Source: Enterocloster aldenensis | GTDB taxonomy: Bacteria; Bacillota; Clostridia; Lachnospirales; Lachnospiraceae | Length of the DNA: 57,021 nt | Assembly (NCBI RefSeq): GCF_003434055.1 | Contig: NZ_QVEX01000024.1 | Location: 1 to 57,021 of the forward strand | Reading direction: 5' to 3' | Shown: piece after piece, positions 26,324 to 34,553 of the stretch | Position numbering within the stretch: the first letter of the stretch is position 1 | Layout: each line of letters begins with the position of its first letter | Made by a program: the position numbers and the translations under genes | Notes under the pieces: generated by a model | Told to the model about the DNA's origin: nothing | The model's database searches: none | What the model saw: only the letters and a program-made list of their open reading frames with translations

Positions 26324-27538
26324 ATGTACAACGCAGTAGGTATTGATGTTTCAAAAGGCAAGAGCACCATCGCAGTCCTGCAGCCTGGCGGCACTGTCAT
26401 CCGCAAACCTTTCGATGTCTCCCATACATCCCAGAGCCTCATTGAACTTGCACATTACCTTGGTTCATTAGAGGGCTCAACCAAAATCGTTATGGAATGT
26501 ACGGGCAGATACCATGAGCCCATGCTCAAGGCTCTGTACGAAACCGGATTATTCGTTTCCGTTGTGAATCCCCACCTGATCAAAAACTTCGGCAACAACT
26601 CCCTGCGCAAGGTCAAATCTGACCCCGCAGATGCCCGCAGGATTGCACGCTATACTCTTGACAACTGGGCAGAATTGCGCCAATATTCAGGTATGGACAA
26701 TACACGTACCCAGTTAAAAACCTTGAATTCCCAATTCAGCTTCTTTATGAAGCAGAAGGTTGCCGCAAAGGCAAACCTCATTGCACTGCTGGATAATACT
26801 TATCCCGGTGTGAATAAACTCTTTGACAGTCCGCCCCGTCAGGACGGAAGTGAAAAATGGGTGGATTATGCTTATTCTTTCTGGCATGTGGACTGTGTCC
26901 GCAGGATTGGGTTAAAAACCTTCACAGAGCGCTACAAGGCTTTCTGCAGGAAACACCACTACATCTTCCAACAGGACAAGCCCGAAAAACTGTTCAATGC
27001 CTCAAAAAAACTGGTTGCTGTCTTCCCAAAGGAAAAGACTTACAAACTGTTGATACAGCAGAGCATCCAGCAGTTAAATCTTGCTTACGGGCATGTAGAG
27101 CGTCTCCGTCAGGAAATGAATGCGCTGGCATCCACCCTTCCTGAATACAGCACCGTGATGGGCATCTATGGCGTTGGGAAGACTTATGGCCCCCAGCTCA
27201 TCGCCGAGATTGGCGACGTGTCCAGATTTACCCACAGGGAAGCACTGACCGCCTTTGCAGGCGTTGACCCCGGCGTGGATGAGTCCGGCCAGCACAAGTC
27301 CAAGAGCAACAGGGCTTCAAAAGTTGGCTCTGCCAGGCTGCGCAAGACCTTATTTCAGGTCATGACGACCCTGCTCCAGAATGCCCCTGAGAACGATCCG
27401 GTATATCGTTTTCTTGATAAGAAGCGGGCACAGGGAAAGCCTTACTATGTCTACATGATCGCCGGAGCGAATAAGTTCCTCCGCATTTATTATGGCAAGG
27501 TCAAAGAGTGCCTGCGGAACTTGGAGCAGGCAGAGTAA
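26324..27538 (+). CDS. IS110-family transposase (DEDD recombinase)
   Basis: A 404-residue transposase. The N-terminal RuvC-like DEDD domain shows VGIDVSKGKSTIAV, VMECTGRYHEP and KSDPADARRIARY. The C-terminal Tnp_20 domain shows MGIYGVGKTYGPQLIAEIGD, the conserved ALTAFAGVDPGVDESGQ and LRKTLFQ. GGAGG (26311-26315) selects ATG 26324; an upstream in-frame extension to 26249 reads through non-coding left-end sequence. The gene is intact and higher in GC than its neighbours. The element sits between the M.RsrI-type methyltransferase and the endonuclease gene, within about 40 bases of the endonuclease start. Confidence 0.92.
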   Translation: MYNAVGIDVSKGKSTIAVLQPGGTVIRKPFDVSHTSQSLIELAHYLGSLEGSTKIVMECTGRYHEPMLKALYETGLFVSVVNPHLIKNFGNNSLRKVKSDPADARRIARYTLDNWAELRQYSGMDNTRTQLKTLNSQFSFFMKQKVAAKANLIALLDNTYPGVNKLFDSPPRQDGSEKWVDYAYSFWHVDCVRRIGLKTFTERYKAFCRKHHYIFQQDKPEKLFNASKKLVAVFPKEKTYKLLIQQSIQQLNLAYGHVERLRQEMNALASTLPEYSTVMGIYGVGKTYGPQLIAEIGDVSRFTHREALTAFAGVDPGVDESGQHKSKSNRASKVGSARLRKTLFQVMTTLLQNAPENDPVYRFLDKKRAQGKPYYVYMIAGANKFLRIYYGKVKECLRNLEQAE

Positions 27539-27671
27539 CGCCCATTTCTATATCACCCCTTTCAAGGCCGGCAGTCCTGGTGGCTTAAAAGTTATGCCCT
27601 AAAATATCAAATCGACTTTTTGAAATTTCCTTCAAAAAACACTTGACTTTTTATTAGCAGGCTTTTGTATT
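27539..27671. other. Right-flank non-coding DNA of the IS110 element
   Basis: This 133-base gap should contain the short right end of the IS110 element and the 3' flank of the M.RsrI-type gene. Composition changes to AT-rich after about 27590. IS110 elements lack long terminal inverted repeats, and none is seen, so the exact end is not placed. Confidence 0.4.
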
Positions 27672-28595
27672 TTATTCGAAAAATTCATCAACATTATCAA
27701 TTTTTATATAGTTTCTATTTTGTCCAAGTCCTTCCATTAGTGAGAGATGCTTTTTAAAGTATTCAAGGGATGTTCTATCACTGTCACACATCAAACAGTT
27801 TCTTCCCTCTTTTATACACACTCTTCCAACCGTACCACTACCTGCAAAGAAATCAAGAACAATAGAACCTGGATAAGATAATGCTTTCACAAAGCGTTCT
27901 ATAATCTTAACTGGTTTCTGTGTTGGATGTCCTACACGCTCCTTACTATTCCCATTTAATCTTCCTATTTCCCATACATTCGTTGGATTCTTCCCTTTCC
28001 TTGTGGTTTCAGGATTCAATCTCTTATCTCTTAATGCAACTTTTAAATCTTCTTCTGAATAAGGCACCCTGACTGAATCCAAATCAAAATAGTAATCATT
28101 TGATTTAGCCAACCAAATTGCTTCTTCGTGCCTGTTGGCAAAAAAACGGTGTGCAGACATGCCATTTTTATAATGCCATATTATTGTGTTTATTAGCTTG
28201 AACTTCGTATTCTTCTTTACATACTGTATTATGTCTAATAAATCTCCCGATTTGACATTTCTGAATTGTATACCACCAAAAATAACCATACTTCCATTAT
28301 CTGATAACACTCTGTATGCTTCATCTATCCATTTCGATGCCCATTCAATGTAATTATCATATATGTCCCACCCAGCAATTTCTAGGTTATATGGTGGATC
28401 GATACAGACTAATTGAACTGAGTTATCAGGCAATTGTTTTAGGAAATCTCCACAATCCGAAACGTTGAGAAGTAACTTAATCTCAGTTGGTGTTTCAAAA
28501 TCAGCTGCGGATTTGTACTTTAAGCTATCATCTTTCCGCATCTTATTCAATGACATCAGCGCATGATTATTATGGGATTTATTATGAATCGCCAT
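27672..28595 (-). CDS. M.RsrI-type beta-class DNA methyltransferase
   Basis: A 307-residue amino-methyltransferase of the beta class, with DPPY (66-69) before the AdoMet motif LDFFAGSGTVGR near residue 255. Blocks recalled from M.RsrI, the GAATTC methyltransferase of Rhodobacter sphaeroides, are shared: QLPDNSVQL, NGMSAHRFFANRHEEAIW, KDKRLNPET-like, GKNPTNVWEIGRLNGNS, ERVGHPTQKP and ALSYPGSIVLDFFAGSG. It is unrelated to the M.EcoRI type at 24281. GGGAGG at 28603-28609 sets minus-strand ATG 28595; longer starts are not supported. Intact and AT-rich. GAATTC specificity is inferred by homology. Confidence 0.9.
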   Translation of the reverse strand: MAIHNKSHNNHALMSLNKMRKDDSLKYKSAADFETPTEIKLLLNVSDCGDFLKQLPDNSVQLVCIDPPYNLEIAGWDIYDNYIEWASKWIDEAYRVLSDNGSMVIFGGIQFRNVKSGDLLDIIQYVKKNTKFKLINTIIWHYKNGMSAHRFFANRHEEAIWLAKSNDYYFDLDSVRVPYSEEDLKVALRDKRLNPETTRKGKNPTNVWEIGRLNGNSKERVGHPTQKPVKIIERFVKALSYPGSIVLDFFAGSGTVGRVCIKEGRNCLMCDSDRTSLEYFKKHLSLMEGLGQNRNYIKIDNVDEFFE

Positions 28596-28624
28596 AATAG
28601 CAACCTCCCTTTTATTAGGTAACA

Positions 28625-28811
28625 CTATCTCATAGCATTATCTTGTTTTTTTCTTCCTTTTTGGAACTCTTCTGGTTTCAGTGAGTTTTCTGGTATTAGC
28701 CACAGATTGCCCTTTTGAACTGCACCCTCGAATCTTCCTTCTCCGCATAGTTTTCTAACTTTACGACTAGAAATATCCCATTTCACTGGATGTTAAATAT
28801 TCTATATCCAT
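28625..28811 (-). pseudogene. Broken excisionase-like helix-turn-helix protein
   Basis: The minus strand begins MDIEYLTSSE at 28811, then shifts frame and continues KWDISSRKVRKLCGEGRFEG, AVQKGNLWLIPENSLKP, ending at a stop at 28625. This is the small HTH domain often found beside mobile-element and restriction genes in clostridia. One frameshift near 28775 breaks it. It lies just upstream of the M.RsrI-type gene and may once have regulated it. Confidence 0.6.
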
Positions 28812-29269
28812 TCCTCCACATGCCCTTTTATTATATTCCAAATGCGGAACAAATTCAATGATAATTGAACATGAAAACTTATCCCCTGAAAACTTATCCT
28901 CTAATTACAACAAAGCCACACCCCAGTAGTATTACTACCAATGATTGTGGCTTTTAATCGCTCTATTCCTTTAAGCATCCAACCTTGCTCCCTTAGTAGT
29001 AAGGTCGGTAGTACCTCTCTTTCTATCTGCTCTATTTTGCCTCAGTCTACAAAGGTATGCATTGTCATAAAACTGGAGTGCCATGGCAGATAAATAGTAT
29101 TTTTATCATCTTGTTTATATCCCTTCATAAGCCTTTAAACCTTGATATAATAGTCTGTTCGGCGCTTTTTTCGTTTTTCGTGTTTTGCCCCAAACCTACG
29201 ATATTCTTTATAAATCTACGCAAATTCACGGGCAACTGGTGTAGTATTTTGTTCGTTTTCAACCTGATT
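28812..29269. other. Non-coding remnant with a hairpin
   Basis: No intact gene. A direct repeat TGAAAACTTATCC occurs at 28872 and 28887. An inverted repeat AAAGCCACA/TGTGGCTTT (28912-28920, 28946-28954) with an inner GTAGT/ACTAC pair and trailing Ts resembles a terminator. Beyond about 29130 the minus strand may hold the decayed end of the integrase. Confidence 0.5.
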
Positions 29270-29712
29270 TTCTCTGCTTTTCCTGCATATCGGCGGACTT
29301 AAAGTCCATGACTTTTACCATCTGTTCTAGACATTCAGCGTGACACCCACATCAGAATGTCTCATCACATATTGTAAGGTTTTAATATCCATACCGGTAT
29401 TTGCCATATTCGTGCAGAACGTATGACAGAACACATGGGCGTGATGTTTGGCAGCGGTTTGTCCGGGTGCAACTTTCTGTATTTCTTTATCGCCTATCTC
29501 ATTTCATTTTTGATACGCAGCGCAACCTTGGGCTTATCGTCCTTATCTAGTAAAATGAAGCCGCTGTACCCGTCTACTAAGATTTCCGTTTTTACTCTCT
29601 TGCGGCGGGCAAGGATATTTTTCAGACTTTGATAGACTTCCTCTGTCATAGGAATAAAGCGGCAGCCACATTCTGCAATAGCAGCAAGAACTCTTCCTCG
29701 CCTAAAAAATAT
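29270..29712 (-). pseudogene. Tn916-type tyrosine integrase, C-terminal relic
   Basis: Minus-strand fragments read as the catalytic end of a Tn916-family integrase: ECGCRFIPMTEEVYQSLKN, ILARRKRVKTEILVDGYSGF, ILLDKDDKPKVALRIKNEMR, HVFCHTFCTNMANTGMDIKT and LQYVMRHSDVGVTLNV. In-frame stops and at least one frameshift break it, and the catalytic Tyr region is replaced by a stop. Relics of excisionase lie upstream, so this is what remains of a conjugative transposon module. Confidence 0.75.
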
Positions 29713-29728
29713 ATGAAATTCACAGAAT

Positions 29729-30032
29729 TTATGCTACTCTGTACATGAAGCTTATTGCCTTCTTAATCTTCATACCCCTTGGACGGAATCGGCCAAGACG
29801 GATTGGAGTTATGTATCGCGCAATCAGTGCTTCTATATCAGGTGGAGTATTTTTACCTAATAGAAATTCCCGTCATATGTGTGCTGCAACAGAGAAATTG
29901 GCTTTGTATTCATGTTTTCTGTTTTTCTTTTCTATGACTACGTGCGAGGTAATCAATTCAGAAAAGTTATACATTATAAGTCTGGCGTAGATTTCTTGAA
30001 GATGCAATAAATCAATTGTATATTTTAAATCC
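29729..30032 (-). pseudogene. C-terminal fragment of an IS4-type transposase
   Basis: About 100 codons on the minus strand read LKYTIDLLHLQEIYARLIMY, FSELITSHVV, NRKHEYKANFSVAAHI, then a TGA stop, then REFLLGKNTPPDIEALIARY and end at a stop at 29729. The pattern is that of the C-terminus of DDE transposases of the IS4 group. It is inserted between the excisionase and integrase relics. Confidence 0.6.
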
Positions 30033-30044
30033 CGAAAACGGCGT

Positions 30045-30104
30045 TTAATCAGCCGCTTCTTCCAGATTCAGATTACTTTTTTCCAAAATTGGGACTTCTT
30101 TCAT
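30045..30104 (-). pseudogene. N-terminal fragment of a Tn916-type excisionase
   Basis: From minus-strand ATG 30104 the frame reads MKEVPILEKSNLNLEEAAD and stops at 30045. This is the beginning of Xis proteins of Tn916-like elements, cut off where the IS4-type fragment starts. GGAGG-like sequence precedes it. Confidence 0.55.
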
Positions 30105-30127
30105 AGGCAGTTATCCTCCACATATGA

Positions 30128-30198
30128 AAATAACCGGGCAGGGAAATGCTCGGCAACGAGCTTCAAAAAACTTCGCAAATAATCCCTGTCTGGTTATT
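30128..30198. terminator. Long inverted repeat of the transposon relic
   Basis: AATAACCGGGCAGGGA (30128-30143) pairs with TCCCTGTCTGGTTATT (30183-30198) with two mismatches, followed by a T-rich stretch on the plus strand. It is probably a terminator from the integrative element. Confidence 0.55.
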
Positions 30199-30649
30199 AT
30201 TTACCTTTTCTTTAATTCTCTGTTGCTTTGGTTCTCAAAGAGAAGAAAAACCCGTAGTTACGGGGGTGGGGGAGGAAAACGGCTCGACAGCGGGATAGCA
30301 ACGAAGTCGGCAACGGAGTGGATTTTTAGAAGAGAAGTTCCATTTGTTCCGTGACGGCTCGAAGTCAAGGGCGTTGGACGTACAGCCGAACACACACTGG
30401 CGAGGGCGGTCTGCTGGGTGGTTTTCCCGGGTCCCTGACCGCCCACAAGGCAGAGTATGATCTAAAACTTGCAGCCGGGGCAGAACGCCTGGTGAATGGC
30501 TCCCATCAGGAACAGATTTAAGGCTTCATAGGTGTAATCGTCTGCGACGGCTCACACAAAACCGTAGAGTGGAAAACGGAAGAGGCAATGGATTATTGCT
30601 GGGAGGTGGTAAAAACCTTAAAGAAGGATTCGGCTATTTCAGAAATGTC
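30199..30649. other. Mosaic of mobile-element debris
   Basis: No intact gene. The plus strand gives short protein-like pieces (AEYDLKLAAGAERLVNGSHQ, then VCDGSHKTVEWKTEEAMDYC and WEVVKTLKKDSAISEM) separated by stops. I cannot assign them to a family. Local GC is higher around 30250-30480 than on either side. Confidence 0.4.
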
Positions 30650-31490
30650 GGCTTTATAAGAAAAAATGAATAATCTGGAAGAAGTCCTGGGTGAAATGGA
30701 GCATTTCGAAACGATATCAGATACAGATGCAAGGCTGGGGCATAAGTCACAGGAAAACACTTTTTTGGATATAAACTGCAACTGGCAATGAGCAGGGAAC
30801 GGATTTTAACAGCAGCAGTTTTTACATCTGGAAATACAATCGATGGATATAAAATGGAAAAACTGGTTTGCGGCAGCCGGGAAAATGGGATGAAAGCCAG
30901 ACAGGTGGTAGCAGATTCTGCATATGGAGATGGGCCAAATCTGAGATATGCCAAACAGCAGGGAAAAGAAGGAGAAAAAAATCCGGAACCACTAGACCTG
31001 GTAGCCCCATTAATGGTAAGTGAAACCCATGAAACGAAAGTAAAGGAAGAATTTGAATACAATAAAGATGCAGGAATGTATATATGCCCAAATGGACATA
31101 TGAGTACAGAAGAAAAGCACAGAAAAGCAGGGGTTTCGAAGGAAGGAAAAGAGAGAACAGCAGTAGATACTTATTGCTTTGACAAAAGGAACCGTAAATA
31201 CTGCCCGAAAAAGGAAGGCTGTTATAAAGAAGGAGCAAAAAGTAGGACATACAGCATATCGATACGCAACCAATTGATAAGGCCCATCAGGAGTATGTCA
31301 ATACAGAAGAATTCCAGAGTGCGTACAAAGAACGTTATAGAATAGAGACAAAAAATAGTGAGTTAAAGAATCGATATGGTTGTACCCGTGCAACAGGCAG
31401 GGGTCTATTTTCGATGCAATTACAGGAGGAGCAGCAATATTTATATCCAATATAAAAAGCATACTGAGGCTTCAGGACGAAGAATGAAGG
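30650..31490 (+). pseudogene. IS1182-family transposase, truncated and frameshifted
   Basis: The plus strand reads DTDARLGHKSQENTF, shifts frame at a T-run near 30764, then continues through an intact 185-codon stretch from 30788 (SRERILTAAVFTSGNTIDGY, VVADSAYGDGPNLRYAKQQG, CPNGHMSTEEK), and shifts again to EYVNTEEFQSAYKERYRIET, KNSELKNRYGCTRATGRGLF and ISNIKSILRLQDEE. This is the C-terminal half of an IS1182 transposase. The N-terminal half is missing, and at least three frameshifts are present. Confidence 0.75.
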
Positions 31491-31842
31491 AAATGAGGGG
31501 AAAAGCAGAGGAATAACGGAACGGTATTGGCCAAAAAATCAGAGACTTTTATTGCATTTATGACTTTTTGCGCCAATATCATTTGAAATACCTCTACTTT
31601 TTCAGCAGCCGCCTCTGATGTCGGTATTCTGCGGATATTTTGCTTCAATCTGATTTTAGTGAGTATCCTCCATTGTTAAATTCTGCGAAGATTCGCATGA
31701 GGGGTGGTGGCATCGGTCTCCTAATCAATTATCTGTAGAAATTTTCCCTCCCCCTCCCTAATTAAGTTCCCTTCATTTTATTCTCATGTTTTTGTTGATT
31801 TTTTCATAGAAACGTGATATTTTCTATTATGGAGGTGCCACT
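31491..31842. other. Intergenic DNA before the XRE gene
   Basis: About 350 bases with no gene recognised. Its last 60 bases hold the promoter and operator of the XRE-methyltransferase unit; the rest shows nothing clear. Confidence 0.5.
31792..31827 (+). promoter_or_regulatory. Promoter and candidate operator of the XRE gene
   Basis: TTGTTG (31792-31797) and GATATT (31816-31821) are 18 bases apart. A 7-base inverted repeat ATAGAAA/TTTCTAT (31806-31812, 31821-31827) spans the -10 box, a good position for autorepression by the XRE protein. Confidence 0.5.
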
Positions 31843-32106
31843 ATGAGTGTAAATTATAAAAAGCTGCAGCATATTTTAATCGAGCGCAACATATCAAACT
31901 CTCAGCTGATGAGATTAGCAAATATCTCTGCAAATATAATATCCAAAATTAAGAATGGTCAATATATTGCTCTTGATAAAGTTGAAAGCATATGTACCGC
32001 ATTGGATTGCACCCCAAATGATATTCTTGTCTTCTTACCTGATGATGAAAATGTGGAAGAAGACTCTAATTCAAATCAAAATAAAGAACTAACACAGGAG
32101 GATTAA
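31843..32106 (+). CDS. XRE-family DNA-binding regulator
   Basis: An 87-residue Cro/CI-type helix-turn-helix protein (HTH at about residues 10-65: ISNSQLMRLANISANIISKI, then LDKVESICTALDCTPNDIL). Its acidic Asn/Glu/Asp-rich tail resembles small controllers of restriction systems. GGAGG precedes ATG 31843. The methyltransferase start codon immediately follows its stop, so the two are co-translated and it may control the methyltransferase dose. Confidence 0.85.
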   Translation: MSVNYKKLQHILIERNISNSQLMRLANISANIISKIKNGQYIALDKVESICTALDCTPNDILVFLPDDENVEEDSNSNQNKELTQED

Positions 32107-32820
32107 TTGTTCAGTACAAATAAAAATAGATACAAATTATTCAACGAGAATAATCTCAACTTCATGAAGAGATTACCCGATTCATCTATAGACCTTATTC
32201 TAACAGACCCACCATATAACCTTGCACCTTTTTCCAGAGGCAATATCCATCTTAACAATGGGAAAACAATCCATAACAATATTGCAGAATGGGATAATAC
32301 ACCTCTCTGTCCAGACGATTACATCGAACCCTTTGCTCGAATAATAAAACCAACTGGTAACATTTTCATATTCACCAGTTATTCATTACTTGGTAAATGG
32401 TATGATGCTTTCAATCCCCTGTTCTCGACAGTTCAATTGTTCGTTTGGCATAAGACAACTCCTACACAAAGCGTATACCATAACAGTTTTCTTAATAGCT
32501 GTGAACTTGTTATTTGCCTTTGGAATAAAGGCCATACTTGGAATTTCTCTTCCCAAGATGAAATGCACAATTTCTATGAATGTCCGTCTTGCCTCCCTCC
32601 AGAAAAACTCACTTCTCCAAAACATCCAACCCAAAAGCCTCTTGCACTTATTGAACATTTACTTTTAATTGCATCAAATCCCAATGATATCGTTTTCGAC
32701 CCGTTTATGGGTGTTGCCACAACCGGTGAGGCATCATTAAAGAATAATCGACGTTTTATCGGAACGGATATAGATGACAGATATGTGAAAGCCTCACTTG
32801 AAAGGCTGTCAATGTATTAA
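32107..32820 (+). CDS. Beta-class DNA methyltransferase, probably solitary
   Basis: A 237-residue amino-methyltransferase with DPPY (34-37) and the AdoMet-binding FDPFMGVATTG near residue 200, plus KHPTQKPLALIEHLL. Its order (DPPY first) is beta class, and its target domain is short. It starts with TTG 32107 directly after the XRE stop, with GGAGG (32097-32101) at normal distance. No restriction endonuclease is adjacent, so it is an orphan or a second anti-restriction enzyme. Target unknown; N4-cytosine or N6-adenine both possible. Confidence 0.87.
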   Translation: MFSTNKNRYKLFNENNLNFMKRLPDSSIDLILTDPPYNLAPFSRGNIHLNNGKTIHNNIAEWDNTPLCPDDYIEPFARIIKPTGNIFIFTSYSLLGKWYDAFNPLFSTVQLFVWHKTTPTQSVYHNSFLNSCELVICLWNKGHTWNFSSQDEMHNFYECPSCLPPEKLTSPKHPTQKPLALIEHLLLIASNPNDIVFDPFMGVATTGEASLKNNRRFIGTDIDDRYVKASLERLSMY

Positions 32821-32857
32821 TCCCACTGTAGTAACATCCCAACATCAATAATTTTGC

Positions 32858-33203
32858 CTAATTACGGGTTCCGTAATAGGGCATGCCCTGATGCCCTGAT
32901 TCCCTGGCAATACCGGGCAGCTGGTAAATTTTTAAAATCTTACCCAATAAATAGCTGACAGATGCAGCATGCCCTTTTGCAGCCTCCACTTTCCATTCAC
33001 CTTCGTACTCCAAGATGAAGTCCTGGATTTCTGGCAGAAGGTGAATTCCTGTTCCATCCGCCTCTGTTTCCAGGCCGCATTGACTGCAATGGTATGTGGC
33101 ATACCATCGGTACACCCCATCCTGTATGGAGTCGCCTGCATCCATGCGCAAAAGGCCGCCGCAACTGCATTTCGTTTTAAAACCTTCCTTCCATACCTGG
33201 TTT
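32858..33203 (-). pseudogene. Small zinc-ribbon-like protein, start not intact
   Basis: The minus strand reads VPNQVWKEGFKTKCSCGGLL, then DSIQDGVYRWYATYHCSQCG, then a downstream region ending YYGTRN at 32858. The CSCGG and CSQCG pairs suggest a zinc ribbon. In this frame no start codon with a ribosome site exists before a stop: the nearest ATGATG near 33210 is in another frame. Either a frameshift has removed the start, or translation begins at an internal ATG (33151). Function unknown; GC content is closer to the chromosome than to the methyltransferase gene beside it. Confidence 0.45.
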
Positions 33204-33314
33204 GGAACATCATGAGGTTGCCGCGCTTTTCACCTCGCTGTGTATCCTGTTGTGGATTGGTTTAGTATACCATCCGGTGTAAATATTCTACCATAAGCTG
33301 TCAGCCATGTCTAT

Positions 33315-33560
33315 TTGGTCCGTCAATTCCGTGACATGGCCCGGGCCATGGATGAAGGGCAGTGGAACAGTTTTTCAGAAACAAATTCATTGAAACAGAT
33401 TCCATGGGACAAATTCTATAAGGATTGCAGATTGAAAATATATACCAGGTATGATAGAATCAAGGATGAATGTCCTGATTACGGTTCTTTCCCGATTATT
33501 ATCGCTGAAAGGAGGGGACACTGGCAGATCTCCCGGGGAAGGGATTGGGAAAAGGAATGA
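33315..33560 (+). CDS. Hypothetical protein or 3' gene fragment
   Basis: An 81-codon frame opening with TTG at 33315 and reading a plausible soluble protein (KQIPWDKFYKDCRLKIYTRY, GSFPIIIAERRGHWQISRG). No ribosome site is seen, so this is probably the 3' part of a gene cut by the accessory island. Family not recognised. Confidence 0.4.
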   Translation: MVRQFRDMARAMDEGQWNSFSETNSLKQIPWDKFYKDCRLKIYTRYDRIKDECPDYGSFPIIIAERRGHWQISRGRDWEKE

Positions 33561-33679
33561 CAGGCTGTTAAGCTGGATATAAAATGACATTTTGATGATA
33601 CGGTAAGGCAGATATGAAAATGAAAAATAGAAAATAGAAATGGCGAAAATGCCTATAATAATAAGGAGCGTATGATAAT

Positions 33680-34357
33680 ATGGAGAGTTATAAGCAGGAA
33701 TTTATAGAATTTATGGTTGAGAGCAATGTACTTAAGTTTGGTGACTTTACCCTTAAGAGCGGACGCAAGTCCCCCTTCTTCATGAATGCAGGAAGTTATG
33801 TGACCGGAACCCAGTTAAAGAAGCTGGGCGAATACTATGCAAAGGCAATCCACGACAATTTCGGACTGGATTTTGACGTGCTCTTCGGGCCGGCCTATAA
33901 GGGGATTCCCTTAAGCGTTGCAACCACCATGGCAATCAGTGATTTATACGGCAAGGATATCCGCTACTGCTCCAACCGCAAAGAAGTGAAGGACCATGGG
34001 GATACGGGCATTTTGCTTGGCAGTCCGGTAAAGGACGGGGACAGGGTCATGATTATCGAGGATGTGACCACCTCAGGCAAGTCCATTGAGGAAACCTTCC
34101 CAATCCTCAAGGCACAGGGCAATGTGGAGATTAAAGGCCTTATCGTATCCCTGAACCGCATGGAACGGGGCAAAGGGACGAAGTGCGCACTGGACGAGAT
34201 CAAGGACTTATATGGATTCCCCACAGCAGCCATTGTGTCCATGGAGGATGTGGTCGGGCATCTTTATAACAGGGACTGCGGCGGCAAAGTAGTCATCGAC
34301 GATCAGATAAAGGCAGCCATTGACGCTTACTATGAGCAGTATGGCGCCCAGGCATAA
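33680..34357 (+). CDS. pyrE: Orotate phosphoribosyltransferase
   Basis: A 225-residue enzyme forming OMP from orotate and PRPP. The PRPP-binding VMIIEDVTTSGKSIEE, KSGRKSPFFMNAG and FGPAYKGIPLS are typical. AAGGAG precedes the ATG at normal spacing. It completes the pyrF-pyrK-pyrD-pyrE set, but is separated from pyrD by the 11-kb island, so it now needs its own promoter; a TATAAT at 33654-33659 has only a weak -35 partner. It heads a run of small membrane protein genes. Confidence 0.96.
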   Translation: MESYKQEFIEFMVESNVLKFGDFTLKSGRKSPFFMNAGSYVTGTQLKKLGEYYAKAIHDNFGLDFDVLFGPAYKGIPLSVATTMAISDLYGKDIRYCSNRKEVKDHGDTGILLGSPVKDGDRVMIIEDVTTSGKSIEETFPILKAQGNVEIKGLIVSLNRMERGKGTKCALDEIKDLYGFPTAAIVSMEDVVGHLYNRDCGGKVVIDDQIKAAIDAYYEQYGAQA

Positions 34358-34382
34358 CAGCATGTTACCAACAGGAAAGGCG

Positions 34383-34538
34383 ATGAATATGGAGAAAATA
34401 TATAAAACAATGCGCAACACAGGCGCGGGATGTATTGTTATCGGCATCATCATTGCAGTGACAGGACTTACGGTGGGAGTCATTTCCATCATAAACGGGG
34501 CCCTGCTTTTAAAGCGTAAATCAGATATTGTATTTTAA
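34383..34538 (+). CDS. Small membrane protein downstream of pyrE
   Basis: A 51-residue protein with two hydrophobic helices (GCIVIGIIIAVTGLTVGVI, then IINGALLLKRKSD). AGGAAAGG before ATG 34383 supports this start; a longer reading into pyrE is not supported. Function unknown. It lies 25 bases after pyrE and 15 before the VanZ-like gene, so it is likely in the same transcript. Confidence 0.7.
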   Translation: MNMEKIYKTMRNTGAGCIVIGIIIAVTGLTVGVISIINGALLLKRKSDIVF

Positions 34539-34553
34539 CGAACGGGGCTGCCA

